64,000 nucleotides of DNA from Cesiribacter sp964504565 (GTDB lineage Bacteria > Bacteroidota > Bacteroidia > Cytophagales > Cyclobacteriaceae), in contig CAZDEY010000005.1 in the NCBI GenBank assembly GCA_964504565.1, forward strand, positions 237,638 to 301,637, written 5' to 3'. Positions 9,612-18,615 of this stretch are shown one piece after another. The translations under genes were made by a program, and so were the position numbers. Under the pieces are notes generated by a model that was not told the origin of the DNA, made no database searches, and saw nothing but the letters and a program-made list of their open reading frames with translations. Each line of letters starts with the position of its first letter. Positions within the stretch are counted from its first letter, which is position 1.

Positions 9612-10355
9612 TCAATAAGCAATGCCTCTACCTTTCCCTCTTTTCTTATTTGGTGCTTGTGGACTAGGGTAAAACCATTCATGGATATGCGGAATTCCCT
9701 GTCCATGGTCATGATTCCAATCTATGTCTATATCAGGAGTGCCGTCTGGTGCATATATTCTTTCTTGCAATAATTCACCTGTATGGGGGTCAACCCTTTC
9801 TAATGTACCATCTGGTGGACCGACGTCGGGTAATGCATTTTTAGGCTTTCTTGCATTTAAGGTATGGATTACTTCGCCAACTTCGTCTTTATGCAAATAA
9901 ATTACTGTGCCTGCAGCTATAGCAACCACTGTGTAACCTGCCCACTTCCATAACAGAGCATCGCTAGGTTCCAAAATAGAAATATCTAAAGCCATTAAAG
10001 TCAAGGATGCTTCGGCAGTAGCAACTAATCCTGCATTTTCATTTTGTGTATCTATCCGCTGCAGATAGGCTGGAGCAGCTACTACGTTCTGGGTATGCAA
10101 AACCTCTTTATTATCTACTCCAGCTATGCTCTCTCGGCATCCTCTGGTATAGCCTCTGCTTTCCGGGTACACCCACTCGTAGTTCTGCTGTATGAAGCGG
10201 TCGGCATCACCGTAGCTACTAAACAGGGTATAGCCGCCGGTGCTGCTCCAGTCCCCGCCGTACTGCGAGCTGTAGAGCCGGTTGATTACCCGGCCGATAT
10301 CCTCCCAACTGGTATAACCGCCAGAGCTGGTTTGCTGGGGCGCGTAGTAGCCCGG
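9612..10355 (-). pseudogene. Displaced RHS tip C with His-rich toxin-like C-terminus
   Basis: The frame is open from about 10355 to 9612 but lacks the RHS core and a normal start (a GTG lies at 10172). The N-terminal half (GYTSWEDIG.VINRLYSS, GGDWSSTGGY, ADRF.QQNY, YPESRGY, ESIAGVDNK) matches the linker of tip B, so both came from the same kind of parent. The last 60 residues contain DIDIDWNHDHGQGIPHIHEW, a Asp/His-rich motif that recalls metal-dependent domains at the ends of polymorphic toxins. It is probably a silent donor cassette. Nuclease activity is a guess. Confidence 0.65.
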
Positions 10356-10409
10356 AACTATTAATATGATTAAAATGGCTTTTCTACTGAAAAGTTTCTC
10401 TGCTAATTT

Positions 10410-10970
10410 TTAATCAGCTTTTAGATCTGTGGTTAGGCTGTGATTAGAATTAATATCTATAACATGAATACCTAACTGATATGAAATTATATATTTGATG
10501 GATTTTAAAACATCTTGTGAGTTAAAATTCCTAGCTTCATTACTTAATTTACGGAAATTAAGAGCTAAGAATTGTTCGGTGAATTCCTTTAAAGTTTGCT
10601 GTTTTTCAAAGCTTCTTAATCCCTTTCCTCGTAACCATTGACTAATATTGTGCTCTAATATAGGAAAGTACCACTCACTATTGTTTTTGCTTATATTTGA
10701 ATATAGTTTATTGCGCGTTTGATGTGGAAATAGTTGATTCATTTGAATATTCAGACTATACGGAATTTTTAATTTTTCCTGGAGCAGAAAGTTTTTGATT
10801 TTATAAAAAGCAACTTGTGTTAAACACTTAGTCCCTTTTTCTTCAATTACTCTGCTAACTATATAATTATGAATATCACCGACAGTTACTAAATCCTTGG
10901 CTTCGTTATTATCAATTGCGATATCAAAGCTTCTTTCAACATGTTCTATAATTTCTATGATGTCTGACAT
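10410..10970 (-). CDS. Candidate immunity protein for tip B, ACP-like N-terminus
   Basis: This 186-residue soluble protein lies 11 nt after tip B. Residues 1-42 resemble the acyl-carrier-protein fold seen in small Bacteroidota proteins (FDIAIDNNEAKDLVTVGDIH, then NYIVSRV), but I see no DSL phosphopantetheine serine, so carrier function is unlikely. The rest is helical and rich in Lys, Asn and Ile, and the gene is visibly AT-rich compared with the RHS genes. Position directly after a toxin tip supports an immunity role by inference only. Confidence 0.55.
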   Translation of the reverse strand: MSDIIEIIEHVERSFDIAIDNNEAKDLVTVGDIHNYIVSRVIEEKGTKCLTQVAFYKIKNFLLQEKLKIPYSLNIQMNQLFPHQTRNKLYSNISKNNSEWYFPILEHNISQWLRGKGLRSFEKQQTLKEFTEQFLALNFRKLSNEARNFNSQDVLKSIKYIISYQLGIHVIDINSNHSLTTDLKAD

Positions 10971-10981
10971 GATTTATCAAA

Positions 10982-12487
10982 TTATTTATTATACATTCCA
11001 ACGGTTGTTGTTGCGCTTTGCCTCCAAACCTGACTAACGTCTTCATCGTTAGCGTACGCACTGTAGAGTTTATAAGACAAATCTATTATATCCCAAGCCA
11101 TAAGTGCTGTGCCAACCCATGGAGTATATCTTCCTAATGCCTTGCCAAGCGAAATAGTTTTCGTCCATCTGAAATTATTAAATGGGTAGCCAGTTGGGGT
11201 AGGAATCCTAGGTATCTTAGTTTTTCCTACTGTTTTCATCCAAAATTGTGTAGCCCTTGATGATTTTGCACTGGCAGCAACACTTTTTTCTGTCGCTTTA
11301 GTTACAAATCGCTTCTCTACGGTGGGTCTCCCTGAATAAATCATTCCGGCACCGGTAATTTCCCTAGCAAGATTCCATTCATCATATCCTAATTTATTGT
11401 CAGGAATTAAAAACCCAGCCTGCATCATCTCCGCCGATTGTTGCGCTACTCTCTGCAAATAAACAGGACCCGCCTCTACTACCTGCGTATTTAGAACATC
11501 TTTGTTATCTACCCCGGCTATACTTTCTTTATATCCGCTATTGTAGCCCCTGCTTTCCGGGTACACCCACTGGTAGTTCTGCTGCAGGAAGCGGTCGGCA
11601 TCTGAGTAGCTACTAAACATAGAATACCCGCCGGTGCTGCTCCAGTCCCCGCCGTAATGCGAGCTGTAAAGCCGATTAATAACCTGGCCAATATCCTCCC
11701 AACTGGTGTAGCCATCCGAGCTGCTTTGCATGGGCGAGTAATAGCCCGGTTGGTGCCAGGGGGAACCTCCACCGCCGCCGGCAATGCCGTTACCGTTCCA
11801 GAAGCTGGACAGGCTGGTGGCAATGCCCTGCTCGTTTAGCCAGGCAATGCGCTCGGTGGCAAAGTTGGTGTAGGGGTCGGCCGTATCCCCGTAGGGGTCA
11901 TTGTAGCGCATAGGGTTGTTCAGGGCATAACTATATGGGCTATCGCCGGGGTATAGGCTGGCTTTTACATCCAAAGCCATGAACCGGCCTATACTGCTGT
12001 CGTACTCCCGGTAGAAGGTAGAGTAGGTGCCGCTCAGGGGCTGCTGCTCGCTGCCGGCGTTGTACATTAGCGGGTTTACGCCCCTATATGTGCTGCCCTG
12101 GTGCAGCATGCCAAAGGGATAGTAATTATTGCTCTGTACTATATAGCCCGCCTGGTGGGTTACGGCCAGCTCATCAAAGTGTACGGCCAGGGCATCATCG
12201 GTGCTGTTGCTTACCCATACCAGTATATAGCCCGCCTCCTCGGCTACCACTTCGGGCAGGCTTAGCAGTTGCTGCTGGCCGTTGGCACTGGCCGGCACCT
12301 GGCTAAAGCCCCCGCGCAGGTAATTGAACTGGGCATCAAACAGCATATAGTTTATATGCGCACTCAGGCCATCCTGGTTGCCGGCCGTGCTGCCCAGCGC
12401 CGCCAGGGCGGCCAGGCCGTTGCTAATGCCACCGGTAAAGGAGCTGCCCTCTTCCGGGCTAACATAATAACCGTCTACCAAGCCCAC
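10982..12487 (-). CDS. Displaced RHS tip B: core homology block plus toxin-like tail
   Basis: This 501-codon frame has no signal peptide or YD repeats and only a GTG start. Residues 10-175 are nearly identical to the end of the main RHS core (SFTGG.SNGLAALAALG through FMALDVKA), the linker GYTSWEDIG...YPESRGY is shared with tip C, and the last 130 residues are unique. They contain VEKRFVTKATEKS, a basic stretch and a hydrophobic segment (YTPWVGTALMAWDIIDLSY). It is best read as a stored C-terminal module that could replace the tip of the 13413-18593 gene by recombination. Independent expression is doubtful. Confidence 0.7.
   Translation of the reverse strand: MGLVDGYYVSPEEGSSFTGGISNGLAALAALGSTAGNQDGLSAHINYMLFDAQFNYLRGGFSQVPASANGQQQLLSLPEVVAEEAGYILVWVSNSTDDALAVHFDELAVTHQAGYIVQSNNYYPFGMLHQGSTYRGVNPLMYNAGSEQQPLSGTYSTFYREYDSSIGRFMALDVKASLYPGDSPYSYALNNPMRYNDPYGDTADPYTNFATERIAWLNEQGIATSLSSFWNGNGIAGGGGGSPWHQPGYYSPMQSSSDGYTSWEDIGQVINRLYSSHYGGDWSSTGGYSMFSSYSDADRFLQQNYQWVYPESRGYNSGYKESIAGVDNKDVLNTQVVEAGPVYLQRVAQQSAEMMQAGFLIPDNKLGYDEWNLAREITGAGMIYSGRPTVEKRFVTKATEKSVAASAKSSRATQFWMKTVGKTKIPRIPTPTGYPFNNFRWTKTISLGKALGRYTPWVGTALMAWDIIDLSYKLYSAYANDEDVSQVWRQSATTTVGMYNK
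11967..12409 (-). repeat. 443-bp block identical to 14419-14861
   Basis: By eye every base matches the main RHS gene at an offset of 2,452. Past 12409 matches continue with scattered differences to about 12459. The block encodes the end of the RHS core and would support homologous exchange of the main tip with tip B. Confidence 0.9.
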
Positions 12488-12842
12488 AAAAGTACCGTTG
12501 CCAATACTATTATAAGTAGTGGAGGCATTGTCAGGAGACTTCTCCTAGGCGGCCTCATATGCGCTCCTGCCCCGGTACTCGCCCGTATACGGTTGATCCC
12601 CTACCTTAGCCATCTCGTTGCGCCACCAGTTGTTTACGTACGAGCCGTAGATGCTACTACCCCCGCCACCGGTGGTGCTGATGTTCCAGGGGTCGTCAAA
12701 GCCGAGCATAGGGTTGTCATTCCCGCCCGTGGGGTCATTGTACACCACCGGGTTGTTGTGGCCGTACTTATATGGGGTTTCACTCAGGTACATACTAGCG
12801 CAGGGGTCTACGGCGTGGAATCTTCTTAGCGTAGGGCATAAG
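12460..12842 (-). pseudogene. Displaced RHS tip A with in-frame amber codon
   Basis: On the minus strand the frame starts in the middle of the core motif (TLRRFHAVDPCAS, NNPVVYNDPTG), runs through a Gly-rich linker and reaches SAYEAA, then TAG (12545-12547), then EKSPDNASTTYN.IGNG.FVG. The main gene reads QAAWNKAPDNASTTYN at the equivalent place, so TGG has become TAG. The frame then runs directly into the homology block of tip B at about 12459. It is a truncated, dead fragment with both ends created by recombination. Confidence 0.75.
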
Positions 12843-12868
12843 ATATTGTTAATTTATTTTATTACGCT

Positions 12869-13432
12869 CTATATACTTAAATCAAATAATTTTAATAATA
12901 TAAACATAATCATGCTTAATAGAAAAAATATCGGAATTAAATATTTAAAGTACTTAAAATTGGTTTCCTTATAGTTATAATCTCTGAGGTTAATTAAACC
13001 TAACCGTATAATTTCTCTTTTAATTAAAGGATAATTTTTGTATGCTTTTCTACTAAATGTAATTTTCTTATTATCATTAGTCCTTATATTTATACTCTCT
13101 TCTTCTCCAAATGCACCGATCGTTTTATATATCCAATATCCTTTAATATTATTTTTCATTATAAATAATCTCTTACCAAAGAACCACTTGATTATAATTT
13201 TATCACTATAAATGCATATCTTCTTGTATAAATTATTAAATAAATATAATTCTAATGCGATTACCGAAATAATTATTAAAATAATAATTATGTAGTTATT
13301 ATTTATAGATGAATTATATATTTTCCATAAGAATCCAATTAGCATAAATAGCTGCACTATTAACACCATCAAGATTTCAAATGGGATTTTAGCAATTGAT
13401 TTTCTTATAAGCTTATTGTTCATACGTATCAT
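12869..13432 (-). CDS. Candidate membrane immunity protein for the main RHS toxin tip
   Basis: This 187-residue integral membrane protein overlaps the 3' end of the main RHS gene by 20 nt, so the two are translationally linked. It has two adjacent N-terminal helices (about residues 17-35 and 44-63), a basic cytosolic middle domain and a C-terminal helix (about 163-182). It is extremely AT-rich compared with its neighbour, which is typical of exchanged immunity genes. A membrane-embedded immunity partner fits the hydrophobic end of the toxin. The function is inferred and I recognise no named family. Confidence 0.6.
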   Translation of the reverse strand: MIRMNNKLIRKSIAKIPFEILMVLIVQLFMLIGFLWKIYNSSINNNYIIIILIIISVIALELYLFNNLYKKICIYSDKIIIKWFFGKRLFIMKNNIKGYWIYKTIGAFGEEESINIRTNDNKKITFSRKAYKNYPLIKREIIRLGLINLRDYNYKETNFKYFKYLIPIFFLLSMIMFILLKLFDLSI

Positions 13433-16400
13433 ATAGATTGTAAGCGAATCTACCTGTAAAATATACTCCAGCTCCTACCGCTATAAACGGAGCGGCAGGA
13501 CCAGTGGTAATTAATAAAGGTGCTAGCCCAACTGCTGTATCAGCAAAACCCCATACTAAACTACTACTAGAAAAATCGTTATTATAAACATCTATAGCTG
13601 TCAAGACCAAGCCTACACCGAACAATGGCTTTGCTAATGATTTAGACAGTGATTGAGCTACTTTTAAATCCTTAAACTTACTAATTACCTGAGGGTTTTT
13701 AATGCCGTTAAACCTTCCTGGAAATGCATTTCGTAAACCTGTTCTAGGATTAGACCTTATAGCCTTATTCAATTCATATTCACGATAATACTCATTAACT
13801 AACAAACTTGTCCCTATCAAATAACTTCCCACATTTGCTAACCCTGAGGTTTCTTGCCCAAATCCTGCTTGCGAATAACTATAATCCTTATTTCTTTCTA
13901 GTATATACTTAGTGAAGGTTACGGTAGCGTGTCCTGAGCCATCATCTGGGAATCCGCCCCCTACAACATCTACATACCATTCATCTACTGAGCCTACAAA
14001 GATTCCGTTTCCAACATTATTGTAGGTGGTAGACGCATTGTCCGGAGCTTTGTTCCAGGCTGCCTGATAGAGGTTGTAATCGCCAAAGTCATAGAGCATG
14101 CCGCCAATATCTACCGCCCCGTAGCCTAAGGCCCGGCGGTACATCTCGCTGCCGGTAGTAGCGTTCCAGTCCGAGAAGCCCGAGTTGATGCCGTCGCTCC
14201 AGTGGCCCGAGCCTGGGGAGTTGCGGTAGCCGCCCCCGCCTCCAGAGCCGGGGCGGTAGGGACTATCATTCCAAATTGAGGATGGGGCTCGCTCCTCGCG
14301 CGTGCGGTAGCCCGGCGGCAACAGCGGCATATAGGTATCGCCCAGCGGATCATTGAACCGGATGGGGTTGTTACTTGCATAATTATACGGGCTATCACCA
14401 GGATATAAGCCCGCCTTCACATCCAAAGCCATGAACCGGCCTATACTGCTGTCGTACTCCCGGTAGAAGGTAGAGTAGGTGCCGCTCAGGGGCTGCTGCT
14501 CGCTGCCGGCGTTGTACATTAGCGGGTTTACGCCCCTATATGTGCTGCCCTGGTGCAGCATGCCAAAGGGATAGTAATTATTGCTCTGTACTATATAGCC
14601 CGCCTGGTGGGTTACGGCCAGCTCATCAAAGTGTACGGCCAGGGCATCATCGGTGCTGTTGCTTACCCATACCAGTATATAGCCCGCCTCCTCGGCTACC
14701 ACTTCGGGCAGGCTTAGCAGTTGCTGCTGGCCGTTGGCACTGGCCGGCACCTGGCTAAAGCCCCCGCGCAGGTAATTGAACTGGGCATCAAACAGCATAT
14801 AGTTTATATGCGCACTCAGGCCATCCTGGTTGCCGGCCGTGCTGCCCAGCGCCGCCAGGGCTGCCAGGCCGTTGCTAACGCCGCCGGTAAAGGAGCTGCC
14901 CCCTTCCGGGCTGCCCCCGCCGGCACCACCGCCAAAGCCGGCGGCCAACGCCTGGGCCAGCAGGGCATCACCTAAGTTACTGGTGTTAGCCGGCTCGCCT
15001 TCGTAGTAGGCTACTACCTGGGCGTTTACCGTATCGCCGGCCTGCACCCTTAGGTTTATGGCCGGGCCTACCGGTTGCAGGTGGTTCAGGCGGGCGGCGT
15101 AGGTGCCCCCGGCCGTGGCATTGGCCGCCGCCATGGCGGTGCGCGTTTCGGGCAGGTTTACAAAGTACTGCTCTTCCCGGGCGGCCTCGCTAGCCTCCAT
15201 GGTGGCCGTAAAGGCCAGGGCTTCCGGCTCGGGGTTCAGCGTAAGGCGCACGTTGCCCTGGTGGTCGGTTATGTAGTACTCGTAGCGCAGGCGGGCGGGG
15301 CCTTCCAGCGCGGTATTGTACACCCGCCCTTCGGCCTGGGCAAAGTAGTCCAGCACACGGCCGTTATACACCGCCCCCTTTACGTAGTGGGTAGTAAGCG
15401 TGGTATCGCCGGTATACACGCTGCGGCCCAGGCGCTCACCGGTAGCGCTGTAGGTGTAGGCCTCGTAGCGGCCGTCAGTATAGTCTACCCGGGCTACCTT
15501 GTTCAGCTCGTTGTAGCTGATCTGGCTAATGCCTTTGTTGGCATCCTGGGTCAGGTTACCGGCGGCATCGTAGCGGTAGTCGGTAGAGCTGCTGCTGGTG
15601 CCTGGCTCTTCAAATCCGCTGCCGGGCAGGGCCACATCGGCTACGCTTTCCAGCAGGTTGCTGTTGGCCTGGTAGCTGTAGCGCAGGCCGTCTACCTGCC
15701 GGCGGGCACCTTCCTGCCAGGCCCAGCGGTCCAGGTTGGTTATATTGCCCTGGGCATCGTAGCTTAGGTTGTGCACATCGAAACCGCCGGCCTGGGTATC
15801 GCCCCAGCTCGTGCGCTTGGCGCTGTAGTCGGCCTGGGTCAGGCGGCTCAGGCGGTCGTAGTCAAAGGTATACTTTTTGGTGGCCGCCCCGGCGCTGCCC
15901 TCCTTCCAGCTTACCGCCGCTATGTTGCCGTTGTAGCGGGCATTGGTATTTAAACCGGCAGTTTGGGTGTAGTGTAAGCTTAGGCCAAATAGGTCGTTGG
16001 TATCGTCGTTATGCTGGCCGGTGCTTAGCTCGGCCCCGTTTATGCTTTCCAGCCAGCCGCGTATTGTGTAGCGGTAGTCCAGGCTCTGCAGCCAGTGCCC
16101 ATCGGCGTACTGGTGTATTTTCTTATCTACCTGCTGACCCAGGCCGTTGTACTCGTACTCGGCCACTACCTGCTCGGCATCGCTGTTATTTTGTTGTTTA
16201 ATCCGTAGCGGGCGGCGCTGGCTATCGTATTCGTAAGTAGTTAGTACCCGCAGTACATCCTCGGGTGCCGGGCCGGTTTGCACCACCGAGAGGCGCTGCA
16301 GCACGCGCCCATCGTAGTGGTACACGCTGGTGCTGCGGTCGGCCAGTTCCGTAAGGTGCAGGGCGTTGTTGCTGCGCTGCTGTATCAGGCGGTAGTCCTC

Positions 16401-18593
16401 ATCGTATAGGTAAACGCGCTGCTCAAAGTCGGCGGTGCCTAGTATACGGTGGTGGCTGGCGGTGAGCAGCCCCCGTACCTTTAAGGTTTGCTCACCTTCG
16501 CCAGCCAGGCCTTCGCTCTGGTAGGTAGTGTGGGCATCGGCACTGCCGTCGGCGTTAAAGTCGTAGTTATCATAGTAGTATACGTTTAGCACGGTGGCCG
16601 GCGCGGGCAGTACGGGGTACGCGCGGTTGGTGTAGTGGTACTGGTTGCCGGTTTGGGCCAGTTCGTAAAAATTGGCCTCGTTGGCAGCATCCAGCCCATC
16701 GGCCTCGGTTTGCAACTGGCTGCGGCTGCGGCTTTCGCCGTAGGTACCCTGTAGTATAGGGCGGCCGTAGTAGTCGTACTTCATAAAAAACCACCGGCCT
16801 TTGCTGCGCAGGTTGGCATCCTGCATCAGCACCGGGCGGTCGCGCTGGTCGTACACTACCTGGGTAAGGCCGGCATCGGGGTTCTTGCTCTCTATTACCC
16901 GGCCTAAATTATCGTAGGCGTAGGTGAACAGCAATTTTTGCAGGGCGGGGTTTTCAATTACATAATTGTTCTGGGCCTGCATATAATTAACCGCTTTGGG
17001 CGGCAGGCTGCAGTATACCCGGCCTAGCTCATCGTATACGGTATAGGTATCCAGGTATTCAGTAGCGCTTAGCAGCTTCCGGCTCAGGATGGCCTGCCCC
17101 AGGCTATTGGTAAAGGTTATGGCCACCAGGTCGCCCTCTTCGTTGGTCACTTGGTGCTTAAACAGGCTGTTGGCCGGGTATGTGCCCTGGTAAGCCCCGC
17201 CGGGCAGCCAGTTGCGTACGGCATCGGCGGCGGTGTTATAGCTGTAAGCAAACTGCTGGGTATGCCGGCCCAGTTGCCAAGGCTGGCCCGGGGCACCTTT
17301 TTCCAATAGGCGGGCCAGGGGCGAGGCTTCTACGCGGCTTTGGGCGTAGGGGTAGGCATCGTCGACCACCTTATCGCCAGCCCCGTTCTGGTAATAGGCT
17401 AGTTGGGCGGCTTGTATGCCAGGTTGGTAATTGCCGTTGGTAGTGGCCTCAAACGGCAGGTAGGCGGTAGCCACGGTGGTTTGGGCGTAGGTACTAAAGC
17501 TTACCAGGTCCTGCCCGTTGCTGCCGGCACCTAAGGCTATAGCCTGGGTAGTGCGGCCTAAACCATCGGTAAACGCTTTGCCCCGGCTAAGTTCAGCCGG
17601 GGGTAGCTGGGCAAGAGCGGCGGTATTGGTTACGCCTTCTTTAAGTATACTGTACTGCTGCACCCAGTTTTCGCTACCCGTAAGTTGGTGGCTGGCGGCA
17701 GCTACACTAAACGCACTTATAGGTACAGTAGCCTGGCCAATGCCGGCGCTACAACCGCTTAGTTTAATGCGTACCTGGCAATTTCGCAGGGCACTAAAAT
17801 CTATCGCTGTCTTCTGGCCGGAACCGCCAATGGCTATCCAGTCGGTAGCGCCCTGCGGCCGGTACTCCCACTGGGCAATATCTTCGGCCTGCAAATTGGT
17901 GGTATCAACGCTTAGCGTGGTAAGTTCGCCGGCCTGTACGGTAGTTGGCACCTGCACTGGGGAAAGGGTTTCCAGGTATACGGTTAGTACGTTGGAGTAG
18001 CACACCATATCGGTAGCGGCCGGGTTGCGGAATACGGCCCGCACGGAGGTTATTGGGTTACTTAGGCCGGGCAACTGGTACTGCTCGTTGGTCGCAATAG
18101 TGCTAACGCCACGGGTCTGCCAGTTGCCGTTCCCCACCTTGGTTTCCCAACGCATTAACTCCCCGGTAAAGTACTGGGCATTAAGCAGTATCGGGCCGGG
18201 GCAGTAGGTAGTCAGGGTAGAATTGCTACCGGTTTCCGCAAAGCTAATATGTCCGGAAGCAGGAGCTGCCGGGCTTATTTCATCCATTGGGTCTGCTACT
18301 ATAGTGGTGCCGCCGGCATCCCATACTTGCAGCCTACGGTTAGCGGCACTGCTGGTCCAGGTTACGGTTACTGTGGCAGCGTTATTAGGTCCGCTTATAA
18401 CCCCGCCGCTAATAATCCAAATAATTTTTTTGTATGAACCGGTAGCAGTGTAGGAATAGTTTTGTTGCAGGCAAACCTCAGTAGGGCCGCTAATACTGGC
18501 AAAGCTGGACTTAAACCCTCGGTAAAACTGGGCTTGTAGGGGGGATAGACCACAACCTAATAGTAGTAACAGAGATAGAAATAATCGTTTCAT
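13413..18593 (-). CDS. DUF6443/RHS-repeat polymorphic toxin, main gene
   Basis: This 1726-residue secreted protein has a signal peptide (residues 1-21, ends LSPLQAQ), Ig/PKD-like domains (about 30-290), a DUF6443 region (about 305-430, with KEGVTNTAALAQLPP and FTDGLGRTTQA), many YD repeats (about 490-1080: YDELGRV, YDNLGRVIE, YNGLGQQVDK, YDRLSRL), and an RHS core (YYITDHQGNVRLTLNPE near 1103, GTYSTFYREYD..IGRF near 1380). From about residue 1414 a linker leads to a unique tail ending in two hydrophobic stretches (FADTAVGLAPLLITTGPA, then PFIAVGAGVYFTG). The core should form the shell that encloses the tip. The toxic activity is unassigned; the hydrophobic tail and membrane-type immunity partner suggest a membrane target. 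Confidence 0.88.
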   Translation of the reverse strand: MKRLFLSLLLLLGCGLSPLQAQFYRGFKSSFASISGPTEVCLQQNYSYTATGSYKKIIWIISGGVISGPNNAATVTVTWTSSAANRRLQVWDAGGTTIVADPMDEISPAAPASGHISFAETGSNSTLTTYCPGPILLNAQYFTGELMRWETKVGNGNWQTRGVSTIATNEQYQLPGLSNPITSVRAVFRNPAATDMVCYSNVLTVYLETLSPVQVPTTVQAGELTTLSVDTTNLQAEDIAQWEYRPQGATDWIAIGGSGQKTAIDFSALRNCQVRIKLSGCSAGIGQATVPISAFSVAAASHQLTGSENWVQQYSILKEGVTNTAALAQLPPAELSRGKAFTDGLGRTTQAIALGAGSNGQDLVSFSTYAQTTVATAYLPFEATTNGNYQPGIQAAQLAYYQNGAGDKVVDDAYPYAQSRVEASPLARLLEKGAPGQPWQLGRHTQQFAYSYNTAADAVRNWLPGGAYQGTYPANSLFKHQVTNEEGDLVAITFTNSLGQAILSRKLLSATEYLDTYTVYDELGRVYCSLPPKAVNYMQAQNNYVIENPALQKLLFTYAYDNLGRVIESKNPDAGLTQVVYDQRDRPVLMQDANLRSKGRWFFMKYDYYGRPILQGTYGESRSRSQLQTEADGLDAANEANFYELAQTGNQYHYTNRAYPVLPAPATVLNVYYYDNYDFNADGSADAHTTYQSEGLAGEGEQTLKVRGLLTASHHRILGTADFEQRVYLYDEDYRLIQQRSNNALHLTELADRSTSVYHYDGRVLQRLSVVQTGPAPEDVLRVLTTYEYDSQRRPLRIKQQNNSDAEQVVAEYEYNGLGQQVDKKIHQYADGHWLQSLDYRYTIRGWLESINGAELSTGQHNDDTNDLFGLSLHYTQTAGLNTNARYNGNIAAVSWKEGSAGAATKKYTFDYDRLSRLTQADYSAKRTSWGDTQAGGFDVHNLSYDAQGNITNLDRWAWQEGARRQVDGLRYSYQANSNLLESVADVALPGSGFEEPGTSSSSTDYRYDAAGNLTQDANKGISQISYNELNKVARVDYTDGRYEAYTYSATGERLGRSVYTGDTTLTTHYVKGAVYNGRVLDYFAQAEGRVYNTALEGPARLRYEYYITDHQGNVRLTLNPEPEALAFTATMEASEAAREEQYFVNLPETRTAMAAANATAGGTYAARLNHLQPVGPAINLRVQAGDTVNAQVVAYYEGEPANTSNLGDALLAQALAAGFGGGAGGGSPEGGSSFTGGVSNGLAALAALGSTAGNQDGLSAHINYMLFDAQFNYLRGGFSQVPASANGQQQLLSLPEVVAEEAGYILVWVSNSTDDALAVHFDELAVTHQAGYIVQSNNYYPFGMLHQGSTYRGVNPLMYNAGSEQQPLSGTYSTFYREYDSSIGRFMALDVKAGLYPGDSPYNYASNNPIRFNDPLGDTYMPLLPPGYRTREERAPSSIWNDSPYRPGSGGGGGYRNSPGSGHWSDGINSGFSDWNATTGSEMYRRALGYGAVDIGGMLYDFGDYNLYQAAWNKAPDNASTTYNNVGNGIFVGSVDEWYVDVVGGGFPDDGSGHATVTFTKYILERNKDYSYSQAGFGQETSGLANVGSYLIGTSLLVNEYYREYELNKAIRSNPRTGLRNAFPGRFNGIKNPQVISKFKDLKVAQSLSKSLAKPLFGVGLVLTAIDVYNNDFSSSSLVWGFADTAVGLAPLLITTGPAAPFIAVGAGVYFTGRFAYNLYDTYEQ
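14419..14861 (-). repeat. Main-gene copy of the 443-bp identical block
   Basis: This is the partner of 11967-12409 and lies at the core-tip boundary of the main RHS gene. Left of 14419 the linkers diverge at once (TATCACCAGG here, TATCGCCGGG in tip B), as expected if tips were exchanged at this point. Confidence 0.9.
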
Positions 18594-18615
18594 TATTTTT
18601 GGCTGGAGGTAGTGG

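Noticed and set aside
12088..12829. Plus-strand frames over the displaced tips (72 and 186 residues) and similar ones at 14540-15953
   Set aside because: They are opposite-strand shadows of the GC-biased RHS coding sequence. The same 72-residue frame occurs twice only because the DNA block is duplicated.
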